Assembly: GCA_900128585.1 (NCBI GenBank)
Contig: LT642418.1
Coordinates: 1,935-18,825 of the forward strand
DNA: 16,891 nucleotides
Direction of reading: 5' to 3'
Origin: Stramenopiles sp. TOSAG23-3
Lineage: Eukaryota > Sar
Shown: piece by piece, positions 1 through 7,693 of the stretch
Layout of the letters: each line of letters begins with the position of its first letter
Numbering within the stretch: position 1 is the stretch's first letter
The notes under the pieces: model-generated
What the model was told of the DNA's origin: nothing
Databases searched by the model: none
The model's input: the letters and a program-made list of their open reading frames with translations, nothing else
Position numbers and translations under genes: made by a program

Positions 1-160
1 AGGAAGAAGGAAAAGGAAGAAGGAAAAGGAAGAAGGAAAAGGAAGAAGGAAAAGGAAGAAGGAAAAGGAAGAAGGAAAACGAAGGAAAGAAGGAAGGAAC
101 GAAGAGGAAAGGAGAAAGACGAAGGAAGGAAGGAACGAAGGAACGAAGGAAGGAAGGAAT
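1..160. repeat. Purine-only satellite, 13-bp tandem repeat then degenerate GGAA/GAA tract
   Basis: Six exact copies of the 13-mer AGGAAGAAGGAAA occupy 1-78. They continue as a degenerate purine tract (GAAGGAA, GGAACGAA units) to about 160. The top strand is almost purely A and G with a few C. The array is cut by the window edge, so its real length is unknown. There is no coding potential. Confidence 0.95.
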
Positions 161-743
161 GAGAAAGAATTGTGATTATTATAGTCGTCTAGTATACGAT
201 ATTGTATCTTAAGTACACTTATTAAGATTCAATTTTTAAGTATATATATACGACGTTATAGTATGGACAGTGTCACATCCAAATAAAAATACAGTACTAC
301 TATCCTTAATATTATAGTTGTATGAGTGAATTTTCTGTGTGCGTGTGTGTTTGTTGTTTGTGTGTGTTGTGTGTCTCTCATAATAATTTTTTAAAAATAA
401 TTCTTCTATATTTTTTTATAAATTCTTCATTATTATATAAACAACAACAACAACAACAAAAAACACAAAAAAAGAAAGATACTCCTCTTCTCCTCTGCTG
501 CGACGAACAATGAATGCGCAATTTAGAAACTACTCTGTACAAGAATATTGATTAATGAATGAACGAATAAAATTATAAAACCCAATTTTAGGTTCTTTAT
601 TGAGGGTTCGTTCTACGTTTCGTTTCCTTTTCTGATTATTGAACGTTTTGAAACGGAACAACATTTATTTAGCGCCGGCGTGTACATACACACATACATA
701 GAGATTTGTAGAAGAAGAAAAAAGGGTCGCTCACTCACTCTAT
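161..743. other. AT-rich spacer upstream of the zinc-finger/Myb gene
   Basis: This spacer has no credible gene. It holds a GT-rich stretch (about 335-375), a short CAA repeat (about 441-459) and AT-rich sequence. The short ORF across 322-513 only translates these simple repeats. The last 100 bases before the ATG at 744 presumably hold the promoter and 5' UTR of the + strand gene, but I see no defined promoter motif. Confidence 0.7.
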
Positions 744-1721
744 ATGGCAGAGAATTCTTCCGCCGCCGAGGCTAAGGCGTTGGGTTCGAAAGAGGACTGG
801 TACGTAAAGTTGATGAATGACAGGGTCATGGACATCATGAAACGAATGGACGACCAGCACCTGCAATGCTGTCTTTTTTGTGGGCTGGTCCCGTCAAACC
901 GGCGAGAAAACCGTTCAGCAATCCGGGGCCACATGGCAAATTGCACCACTAGGAAAACTTTGGCGTGCGTGGAAGCATTGCGACAAAACAGTAGCAACGC
1001 TCCCCCCACCTTCAAAGACAGAAAAGCAAAGGACTTCGTCGATGCCTTCTACGAACGTGCCGGGTCCGTGGCGTTGGTTACGGAGGCCGTTGCGGCGATG
1101 GTGGCCCGCTGCCGTGCCGTAGTGGCGCCTCTTCTCGCAGAACACACCGATGCGAAAAAGAGGGGCGATTGGGACAACAAAGTGAGCGCAGCGTTGAGGT
1201 TGGTCCAAGAGATAGTGCCGACGTACTTGCGGACGTTGCCCATTCCGATGGCGCTGGGCGCGCCAGGTCGTGGGGGGGGCACATGTTCCGTTCTTCCCAA
1301 CAAGGTAATCAACCCCCTGTTTGTGGAAGGGATGACCCTCTGTTTTTTCGCGCATATCGTGCAGCAGAACTTTCCATATCAAATCACGGCAGCGTTTCAG
1401 CACACCGTATTCGGCGAAAGGGCAGCCTCCCACGGGATAAAGGACCAGTCCCGAATCATTGCAAAGCAAATGTGGGCAGCATCCATCGTCGCGGCGAGCG
1501 AAGACGCGGAACGCCCAAGCGGCGGCAGCAGCAGCAGCCGCAGCAAACGTGTAAACGGCGACAGTGTCGTGGTCCGGGTCCGACCGGACGCGGGGGACGG
1601 GACCACGATTAACAACTCAGGGACCGACTGGGCGGGCGGGGGCGGGGCACTCTGCGGGGGGGGGCGTCGCCCACGAGCTAATCCGGTACGGTTCCCGTTC
1701 TTTTGGGCGTGGGGAAAGTAG
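744..1721 (+). CDS. BED-like C2HC zinc-finger protein, probably the 5' part of the zinc-finger/Myb gene
   Basis: The ORF encodes 325 aa from ATG 744 to TAG 1721. Residues 43-67 form a C-x2-C-x16-H-x3-C finger (C43, C46, H63, C67) with a terminal HMANC, the layout of BED-type fingers found in hAT transposases and their host derivatives. A hydrophobic segment near 193-245 (FFAHIVQQNFPYQI) resembles the hAT region after the finger, where a phrase like 'ipF' precedes a short helix; this is inference. After residue 269 the translation becomes low-complexity (Ser/Arg, then Gly-rich). The stop lies only 10 bases before the Myb ATG. A phase-0 intron 1551-1620 (GTAAAC...CTCAG, 70 nt) would drop this tail and join residue 269 to the Myb frame, giving about 682 aa. 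Acceptor 1677 also keeps frame. A one-base error in the G9 run at 1656-1664 would join them too. Confidence 0.65.
   Translation: MAENSSAAEAKALGSKEDWYVKLMNDRVMDIMKRMDDQHLQCCLFCGLVPSNRRENRSAIRGHMANCTTRKTLACVEALRQNSSNAPPTFKDRKAKDFVDAFYERAGSVALVTEAVAAMVARCRAVVAPLLAEHTDAKKRGDWDNKVSAALRLVQEIVPTYLRTLPIPMALGAPGRGGGTCSVLPNKVINPLFVEGMTLCFFAHIVQQNFPYQITAAFQHTVFGERAASHGIKDQSRIIAKQMWAASIVAASEDAERPSGGSSSSRSKRVNGDSVVVRVRPDAGDGTTINNSGTDWAGGGGALCGGGRRPRANPVRFPFFWAWGK
1551..1620 (+). other. Candidate 70-nt spliceosomal intron joining zinc-finger and Myb frames
   Basis: The donor is GTAAAC at 1551 and the acceptor is CTCAG ending at 1620, with a TTAAC branch-like motif at 1609-1613. Exon 1 ends on a complete codon (Arg 269). 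Exon 2 begins exactly in the frame of the downstream Myb ORF (phase 0, length 1 mod 3). The branch point would lie unusually close to the acceptor, and the intron is as GC-rich as its exons. An alternative acceptor at 1677 (ACGAG) gives a 127-nt intron that is also in frame. No transcript evidence is available. Confidence 0.45.
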
Positions 1722-1731
1722 TGGTCTAAAA

Positions 1732-2862
1732 ATGTGTGATGCGCAAATCCGAGCGATCGCTCTGTCCGTTGGGGTGGTGGAGACAGATATGGTGGAGAGC
1801 AGCACCGACGAAGCCCCACAGTCAAAAACGTTAGAACCGCTATTTTCCAGCCTTCTGACCTCGTATGCTTGCGACCAGAGGGTCCAAGACGTAGTCAGGA
1901 CGGACAACATCAGAAAGGCTTCAAGAAGAAAACATGTCGTGCGAGAAAGAAAATACCCATTGAAGGGAGGGCAGATACTGCTCCGTGCAAATCTCAACGA
2001 GTACGGACCCGCCCCCAATCCAGGCTACATCGATTTCATCAATAGCATGGGCGAGGGGATCGAAGCCGAAGTTTCCGTCCAAGATGACCCGAAACTACAG
2101 CCTCATCCCAATCCACCGACGCCCGTAGCCTCCCGGGTCCAGGGCGCGGCAGTACACCACAAACGGAAACGAGAGAATATTGCAAGCAACGTGCCAGGCC
2201 GGCTAAGTATTACGGATCTTGTGGGCAGCACGGAAACGAACCCATTCATGGGCGTAATGCTGATTCCAAAAAACGTCAGAAACAAAGGCGAGCGGAGGAG
2301 GAAGAAGAGCAAGTACCCGGTAAAGAAAAAACAATGGACGGAAGCGGCAGATGCAGAGCTGAAACGACTCATTGGCGCAGGGGGAAAAGATTGGAGGGAG
2401 ATTACACTTCTGATGGACGGGTATAGCGAGGCCTCAGTGAAGCAGCGATGGTATGAAAACCTTGCCCCGGGAATCACAAAGGGCTATTGGCTGACGGAGG
2501 AAGACGAAACCATACTGATGCTGAAGCAGAAGTTGGGAAATAAATGGATCGAGATTGCCTCGTGCATGCCGGGGAGGACGGACAATATGATAAAGAACAG
2601 GTATTACAGTACCATGCGTCGTGTACGTAGAAATTTGACAGAATTCGGTAGGCGCAAGTTCATGAAAGGCGCGTACATTGCCCAAACGCACCTCGAGCGG
2701 GTGATTGTGGCACAACTTCGCTCTGGAAAACTTAACCCAAACCTGGAGATAAAGTTACACGATACCGCCAGCAGACAAAACAACTCGAGTGCTGGGTCCA
2801 GCAAAAGAAACACGAGCGCTGCGTCCAGCACAACAACTGGTGACCCCGAGACGAAGGTTTAG
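1732..2862 (+). CDS. R2R3-type Myb transcription factor (C-terminal part of the zinc-finger/Myb gene)
   Basis: From ATG 1732 the protein is 376 aa; the frame is open upstream to at least 1564 without another ATG. Counting from ATG 1732, two Myb repeats lie at about residues 200-297. R2 has W202, W221 and W240 at perfect 19-residue spacing, ending in VKQRWYENLAPG. R3 has W253 and W272 with Y291 replacing the third Trp, and the recognition helix GRTDNMIKNRYYSTMRR is close to the animal/protist c-Myb class (family: NHWNSTMRR). A basic RKKSK patch precedes R2. The tail is Ser/Thr-rich. The expected role is sequence-specific nuclear DNA binding. There is no third (R1) repeat. The 10-bp gap after the upstream ORF leaves no room for a promoter, which favours one fused gene of about 682 aa. 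Myb identity is secure; the N-terminal boundary is not. Confidence 0.9.
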   Translation: MCDAQIRAIALSVGVVETDMVESSTDEAPQSKTLEPLFSSLLTSYACDQRVQDVVRTDNIRKASRRKHVVRERKYPLKGGQILLRANLNEYGPAPNPGYIDFINSMGEGIEAEVSVQDDPKLQPHPNPPTPVASRVQGAAVHHKRKRENIASNVPGRLSITDLVGSTETNPFMGVMLIPKNVRNKGERRRKKSKYPVKKKQWTEAADAELKRLIGAGGKDWREITLLMDGYSEASVKQRWYENLAPGITKGYWLTEEDETILMLKQKLGNKWIEIASCMPGRTDNMIKNRYYSTMRRVRRNLTEFGRRKFMKGAYIAQTHLERVIVAQLRSGKLNPNLEIKLHDTASRQNNSSAGSSKRNTSAASSTTTGDPETKV

Positions 2863-3168
2863 CGGGGAAGGGGGGGGCGAACGATTTTGGAATTTGCATG
2901 TGGTATGTCCGTAAATGAAACTACTCGCACGTAATATTTACAAAAAATTAATCCGACGCCTTGGGTAAATATATTTTTTAAATCCCAAAAAAACCTGAGA
3001 GAACACACCCAAATAAAATTATTAAGACTACACCGTGTCTGATAACATCGATTTGCCAGTGCTATGTTTGAAAGAGACAAAGACATTTCTTTTCAAGGCA
3101 CTCAAAAGTCATCCTAACCACCCTCCAGGGCGCTCGTGATGTTACCTTTTTTAGTCGGCCTTTCCCTC
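2863..3168. other. Spacer between convergent Myb and LYR genes
   Basis: This is a 306-bp spacer shared by two 3' ends. It holds a G7 run near 2871 and an AATAAA at about 3012 that could serve as the poly(A) signal of the + strand gene. I see no other feature. Confidence 0.5.
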
Positions 3169-3474
3169 TCAGTGCCCTTTCGTTTTCGCGATATGCTCCT
3201 TCATCTTTTCCTCCATTTCGGTAAAATTATTCTGCGCTTGCATCAGCGCGTCTCTTCCTACTACCAGTAACCGTGCTATTATCATGGGGTCCATCTCCAT
3301 TCGCGCCTGCTCAAACTCGCTTCTTGCGGAGTGAGCCAATACTTTCGACCACTCTTCCCCGTCCTCGTTAGGCCAGTAGAACGCCCGAGCGGTCCTCAAT
3401 ATTTCCCTGTACAGCTGGATCGCTTCACGGTTCGTAGGTGGTCGAAAAATCTGTATTGGCGGTTTTGGTGGCAT
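3169..3474 (-). CDS. LYR-motif (Complex1_LYR) mitochondrial accessory protein, LYRM2-like
   Basis: The protein is 101 aa from ATG 3474; the frame is open further upstream but without an ATG. The signature L21-Y22-R23 sits at the start of helix 1 (AIQLYREILRTAR). It is followed by the conserved Arg30, a Phe in SEFEQAR (F54) and a third helix RLLVVGRDAL. This is the three-helix layout and size of the LYRM superfamily. Such proteins act in the mitochondrial matrix, bridging the acyl-carrier protein/ISD11-HSC20 machinery to assembly of Fe-S proteins or respiratory complexes. Which member this is cannot be settled; LYRM2-like is the nearest by pattern. No strong mitochondrial presequence is visible, which is common in the family. 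The N-terminus MPPK would expose P-P-K after Met removal, a motif for alpha-N-methylation (see NTMT1 in this window). Confidence 0.8.
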   Translation of the reverse strand: MPPKPPIQIFRPPTNREAIQLYREILRTARAFYWPNEDGEEWSKVLAHSARSEFEQARMEMDPMIIARLLVVGRDALMQAQNNFTEMEEKMKEHIAKTKGH

Positions 3475-4069
3475 GCTCACTCTTCTTCTCCTCGACGGCC
3501 CTCGAATATCAAACCAAACAAGGTAGCGAACCACACAACAATCCTAAATTGTTTCCTCCCGGCCTATGTTTGCAGTGCCTACAGAAATGTTTCTTGTGCT
3601 TATTGCTACGCGATCAATTTCAACCACGTGAAAACTAATAATCCAAGTACCTCTCTACTACTTCGTCAAAGACAAATGAGGAGACGGTAAGACGGAGAAC
3701 TTTCTTCGCTTTTTTTCTTTCTTCTTCTTCCGCGCTTCTTGCTTCTTCTTCGTTGTTTGTTCTCTCTCTTTTTCCTTTCGTTCTTCTTCTATTTTAGCCT
3801 CTATGAAATTTAATAATGTAAAGAATACATATATATACAGTCATCCATTTTTTTTCTGGTATTGTTGTTGTACAACTACTGAATAATATTATTTAATATA
3901 TTTCATACGGAGAGGAGTAAAAATATATCATTCATTCATTATGTTGTGTCTCTCTAAAAAAAAAATTCCTAATAACTGGCACCAATACCATGCATTGTAT
4001 TTTTAAATTAATATCTCCTTTTTTTCTTCTCGACCACCGACCATTTGAAACAACGTTTGCTGCAACAAA
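3475..4069. other. Spacer with pyrimidine tract, upstream of LYR gene and downstream of TMEM138
   Basis: The first part (about 3475-3660) is less AT-rich and may be the 5' UTR of the LYR gene. A CTT/TTTC-rich pyrimidine tract covers about 3700-3795. The remainder is AT-rich with T runs and an A9 run near 3957. I see no supportable gene on either strand. Confidence 0.55.
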
Positions 4070-4675
4070 CTACCCCGTGTGTGAAGTTCTTTGGTACAGC
4101 TGCACCCATGGTTCTTTCGTGTAAAACTTCGGGTCGCCCAAGCGCAACACCGTGCGCACGCTGACGACGTAATAGATGCATGCGACCAATTTGTGGCCGA
4201 CGGTCAACGGGAAGTATAGCGAACGGGTCCATAGCGACAAGTACGGGTTGCCGGCCTGGATGTGCGCCATACGTTCTAACCCAAGAATTGCCGTCCAAAC
4301 AATGTATACGACCGTCACGACTAAAACTTCTTTGAAATGTTTGCTCAACAAGCTGATCAAGCCTACCCTGAACAGGTAGGTCCCACAAAGCAAAAGGAAA
4401 AAAATGACGAAGGACAATATTTGCCCTACAACTTGAGCGCCAAACAAAATCATCGTAACGGTGTTCCGTTGTCGCGCCGACACTGGTTCGTCGTGATCGA
4501 CAGAGCTATTGAACCCAATATCTATAAGAACAAATATGCACATGAAAACGATCTTGACCATGTACCACAACCGAATCTCTGAATAATCGACTGCTGTCTT
4601 CGTCGTCCAATCATGGTTATGACTATCTATCTCAGCGTAATCCAACCGCTGCTGCAAGGTTTTTGAAAGCACCAT
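4070..4675 (-). CDS. TMEM138: TMEM138, ciliary four-pass membrane protein
   Basis: The protein is 201 aa from ATG 4675. Four hydrophobic segments lie near 36-54, 73-98, 115-132 and 157-173. Two blocks match animal TMEM138 closely. The first is FRVGLISLLSKHFK followed by a hydrophobic helix (human form: FQAGLVNLLFHKFK). The second is the C-terminal VRTVLRLGDPKFYTKEPW (human form: RTAVRLGDPHFYQDSLW). The N-terminal extension of about 35 residues is longer than in the 162-aa human protein. In animals TMEM138 acts in ciliogenesis and traffic at the ciliary transition zone, and its loss causes Joubert syndrome. Its presence implies this organism builds flagella. The gene is divergent from the bZIP gene across a 1.3-kb spacer. 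Confidence 0.85.
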   Translation of the reverse strand: MVLSKTLQQRLDYAEIDSHNHDWTTKTAVDYSEIRLWYMVKIVFMCIFVLIDIGFNSSVDHDEPVSARQRNTVTMILFGAQVVGQILSFVIFFLLLCGTYLFRVGLISLLSKHFKEVLVVTVVYIVWTAILGLERMAHIQAGNPYLSLWTRSLYFPLTVGHKLVACIYYVVSVRTVLRLGDPKFYTKEPWVQLYQRTSHTG

Positions 4676-5960
4676 TGTTCCACGCACGACTGGCTGGCTG
4701 GGACTCCTTTCTTTTTTCTAACGACTCCTTGAATTAATCTATACTGTATCTACAGCGAGCAAGATATTCAACTTACCGCTTAATATTTTTCCCGTTCTAT
4801 CATTTCATCAAACGCATCCGTTGCAAATATGTTTACTCTGTTGGTTCTCGGCGTTCCTTCTTCTTCTTTTTTTTTCTTTTTCTTCATCATCACTACTACT
4901 ACAGCTACTACAACAAACAAAAACAACTCACATTCTTCCTTCTTCTTTTTTTTCCTCCACCATGTTGTGTTTATGTTTTATATTTAAAAAAAAGCAAATA
5001 ATAATTATTATTTTATTTTGAAATGGTATTATACATTGAATAGCATAAAAAGCTGAAATAACCGTCATCAGTCAGCAGTGTAAATAATAAATAAATAAAA
5101 AATGTTTTTTTAATTTATTTTGGATTATTGCTTTTGTCAAGTTAAACGTTACATGGTACACGGTGTGTTATTATTATTTCAATAATAAATATGAAATTAT
5201 CAAATTCAATGGAATAATTATATACTATTATATAGTCTAATATTATATTATACCTATTTAAATGTTGTTTAAACTTAAACAGAATATAGCTGCATCAGCA
5301 CAGGCCGGCAGCAAATAAGAAAAAGAATAAAAAATAAAAGAGAAGAAGAAGAAGAAGAAGAAGAAGAAGAAGAAGAAGAAGAAGAAGAAGAAGAAGAAGA
5401 AGAAAGAAGAAGAAAGAAAAAAAAGAAGAAGAAAGAAGAAGAAAGAAGAAGAAAGAAGAAGAAAGAAGAAGAAAGAAGAAGAAAGAAGAAGAAGACGAAA
5501 TAAAAGAAGAAAAAAGAAGAAGAAAAAAAGAAGAAAAAAGAAGACGAAAGAAAAAAAGAAAAAAAAAAGAAGAAAAAAAGAAAGAAGAAGAAAACAACAA
5601 CAAAACAAACAAAAAATACAAAAAAAATTATACTATTACAGCAGTATTAATAGTCTAATAATTAATTTTAAAAAATATAATAATAATAATTAATAATAAA
5701 TACACCCCCCCCCACACCACCACAGACCACCACAGATTACACAATAAAAAAAATAATAATAAATATAATGAAAAAAATTGAATTGAAATTGAAGTTGGAA
5801 CAGATGCACATAGATGTATATAAATAAAATGGAAAGAATGAAAAGAAAAGTAAGAAAAAAAAGGGTACAAGGTATTTAAACATTTTTTATTGCCATTAGG
5901 AAGAAAAATCGTTTTTCTGTTTACAACCCAGTGTGCATACGCCTGTTCGAAAGAACCATC
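4676..5960. other. Long AT-rich spacer between divergent TMEM138 and bZIP genes
   Basis: This is about 1.3 kb without a credible gene. It holds a pyrimidine-rich stretch (about 4855-4965), AT-rich DNA with TATTATT runs, the GAA tract annotated separately, a C9 run (5705-5713) followed by CCACCA repeats, and A-rich sequence up to the bZIP gene. It must contain both divergent promoters, but no clear motif stands out. Confidence 0.65.
5336..5597. repeat. GAA/TTC microsatellite and degenerate AAG-rich tract
   Basis: A perfect AAG run covers about 5341-5403. It continues as GAAGAAAGAA-type units and then A-rich interruptions up to about 5597. The top strand is nearly all purine over some 260 bases. 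The minus-strand ORFs here (long Phe/Leu/Ser runs) are translations of the repeat, not genes. Confidence 0.95.
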
Positions 5961-6968
5961 ATGGTAAAAGTAAATTCGAGTGCCGGGCCATCGTCGGCAC
6001 CCTCGACGCTCCAAACCTCTGTGGGTGCCCCGTTGCCAGGAGGCTCCAACCCGAAGTTGACAACTGGTTCAAACGCGAAGGTTTTAAAATCTCCCGATCC
6101 CGCCCCCCTGAAACATACGGCGGCGATAACGCACCTTGACAAGATCATAGAACTTGGTCAGTTCCCGAAGACGCAAGAGTTCATCAGAGCCCGTCGGTCC
6201 GCGCAGAGGTGCACGAAATACAACGTCAAACGCTTGAACCTACTGCAGGAAGAGGTTACGCAGTTGAAGGCGACGATTCGAACTTTGAAACGACCGAGGA
6301 CAACGGAGAAGGATCTTGCCAAAATAGGGTTGCAAAATGGAAAGCTAGCTATTCGCGCGATCAAGCGAGAACATTTTATGTTTAAAAGTGTCGCGGAAAT
6401 TACCGACGAATATTTCAAATCTCTTCTGGATCAAACCCCAATTGGGAAACCAGATTGGAAGTTATTGCGAAAGAAACTTATAGCGGACAGGAGAAACAGG
6501 GTTATTGTTCAAAAACACACGACCTTGTGCACGTCGACTCACGCAACTCAAAACACAATGTGGGACTTCGAACGCAAAGACCAAATGGGGATTCTCCTGA
6601 TGCTTGCGCAGCGGGCCACGGGGTCGCAGCGCGGTTTGAAATATTTTCGGACGTACATGACGGAATCGAAGTTTCTCCTGTCCGACTGCTGGACGCTGGA
6701 TGCCGCAACCATAAAGAAAAACCGTTCCTTGAAAAAACGAAGGGAAACTATAGCGATGAAAAAGGCCGCAGCCGGGTTGTTGCCGCCAGGGCACACGCCG
6801 GCTCCGAAGTCCAAGTCGAAAAGAGTACCGCTCCCAAGCCGTCGGCCGGCCGCCATGACTGCCCGGGGTGATAAGCAAACAGAAGTGGATCCGAATGTGG
6901 ATCATTCTGAATTGCAGCCGGAAGACGGTGAGGAAGACGATGAGGGACAACTTTTGGCGACTATTTGA
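5961..6968 (+). CDS. Atypical bZIP-family transcription factor with altered basic region
   Basis: The protein is 335 aa from ATG 5961; the frame is open a little upstream but only to a GTG. Residues 76-109 fit the bZIP register: RARRSAQR, then leucines at 95, 102 and 109 in perfect heptads, with L95 ten residues after position 85. In canonical bZIPs the pattern is N-x7-R/K-x9-L. Here the Asn is Ala77 and the Arg/Lys is Thr85, so the two main base-contacting residues are lost although the scaffold RSAQR is kept. Downstream are a hydrophobic helical stretch (138-156), a WDFERKDQMGILLMLAQR block (201-218), a Lys-rich segment (250-290) and an acidic C-terminus (315-329). The likely role is a nuclear dimerising factor, perhaps with changed DNA specificity or acting as an inhibitory partner. 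The fold call is moderately sure; the function is inferred. Confidence 0.6.
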   Translation: MVKVNSSAGPSSAPSTLQTSVGAPLPGGSNPKLTTGSNAKVLKSPDPAPLKHTAAITHLDKIIELGQFPKTQEFIRARRSAQRCTKYNVKRLNLLQEEVTQLKATIRTLKRPRTTEKDLAKIGLQNGKLAIRAIKREHFMFKSVAEITDEYFKSLLDQTPIGKPDWKLLRKKLIADRRNRVIVQKHTTLCTSTHATQNTMWDFERKDQMGILLMLAQRATGSQRGLKYFRTYMTESKFLLSDCWTLDAATIKKNRSLKKRRETIAMKKAAAGLLPPGHTPAPKSKSKRVPLPSRRPAAMTARGDKQTEVDPNVDHSELQPEDGEEDDEGQLLATI

Positions 6969-7693
6969 ATTGGTATATTATCGTGTGCCCATGCGGGCAG
7001 TGCCTTAAATTCACGTTCGCGCTCGCAAATAGATTTAATACTGTTTAATATATATGAGATGTTTTAGAAATTTGCCAATTAGTGACAGTTCACAAGAAAT
7101 GGAGGAAGTGGATTATGGCACGCCAGAATTTAGGGAGGAATTTGAAGATTATAATTGGGATGAAGAGCGGACAATCATTTATTCTACACTTAGAAGTAAC
7201 AAAAATATTGAGAAATTGTTTCATTGGTTTAATATTCATGGCTCGGTTTATTGAATTCATTATAGAGTGATAAAAATATTTTAATTACAGAACCAAGTTA
7301 AATGATATTCATATGATTCCAATGATATCACTTTCGGTAATATTTTAATATTCTTTTTATTGTATTATTTTTTATTATCACCACATCGTCGTCGTTGTTG
7401 AGGAGTGGTGGTGAGAAATTTATATTTTTTTTATGAGGGAGAGAGGAGAGAGGAGTGATTGTTGTGAATAATAATTAGTGAGCATCAAAAATATTCTTTG
7501 TACTTAAAAGCAGAACATGTGATTAAAGAAAATAGAATGACTAATAATGTTTATTTTGATCGATTTAGTGGTGGTGCGTTATCCAATTTTTTCTGTTAAG
7601 AGTTTGTTTTCAAACCTAAATGTTTGTGTATTATAGCTATACTATTTGTATTTATCGGCATTGAATGCATACGGAGCTGGTCAATACGAGATC
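6969..7693. other. AT-rich region between bZIP and the 281-aa ORF
   Basis: Just after the bZIP stop is a short hairpin, TGCCC-ATGC-GGGCA (about 6987-7000), probably in its 3' UTR. The rest is AT-rich with GTGGTGG and GAGAG patches near 7400-7455. A doubtful 66-aa ORF (7054-7254) is listed separately. TTATAG at 7631-7636, preceded by CCTAAATG, resembles a 3' splice site leading into the next ORF. Confidence 0.5.
7054..7254 (+). CDS. Doubtful short ORF, possibly a 5' exon or gene remnant
   Basis: The ORF is 66 aa from ATG 7054, acidic (residues 15-39, EEVDYGTPEFREEFEDYNWD) and without a recognised domain. Its composition is not simple-sequence, unlike most short ORFs in the spacers. If GTTTAT at 7246 were a donor and TTATAG at 7636 the acceptor, it would join in frame (phase 0) to the 281-aa ORF downstream, but GTTTAT is a weak donor. 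It could equally be chance or a decayed gene. Confidence 0.25.
   Translation: MRCFRNLPISDSSQEMEEVDYGTPEFREEFEDYNWDEERTIIYSTLRSNKNIEKLFHWFNIHGSVY

Noticed and set aside
322-513. 63-aa ORF upstream of the zinc-finger gene
   Set aside because: It translates GT and CAA simple repeats and AT-rich DNA; no domain and poor composition.
915-1469. 184-aa minus-strand ORF opposite the zinc-finger gene
   Set aside because: It is antisense to a better-supported ORF with a zinc finger; the long open frame follows from the GC-rich coding strand and shows no domain.
1564-1731. Upstream extension of the Myb ORF as an independent start
   Set aside because: It begins with GTG, not ATG; the first ATG in that frame is 1732. 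The stretch is meaningful only if joined to the upstream ORF by splicing.
3331-3690. 119-aa + strand ORF over the LYR gene
   Set aside because: It overlaps the LYR-motif gene antisense and shows no domain.
5258-5621. Minus-strand ORFs of 116 and 108 aa made of Phe/Leu/Ser runs
   Set aside because: They are direct translations of the GAA/TTC microsatellite.
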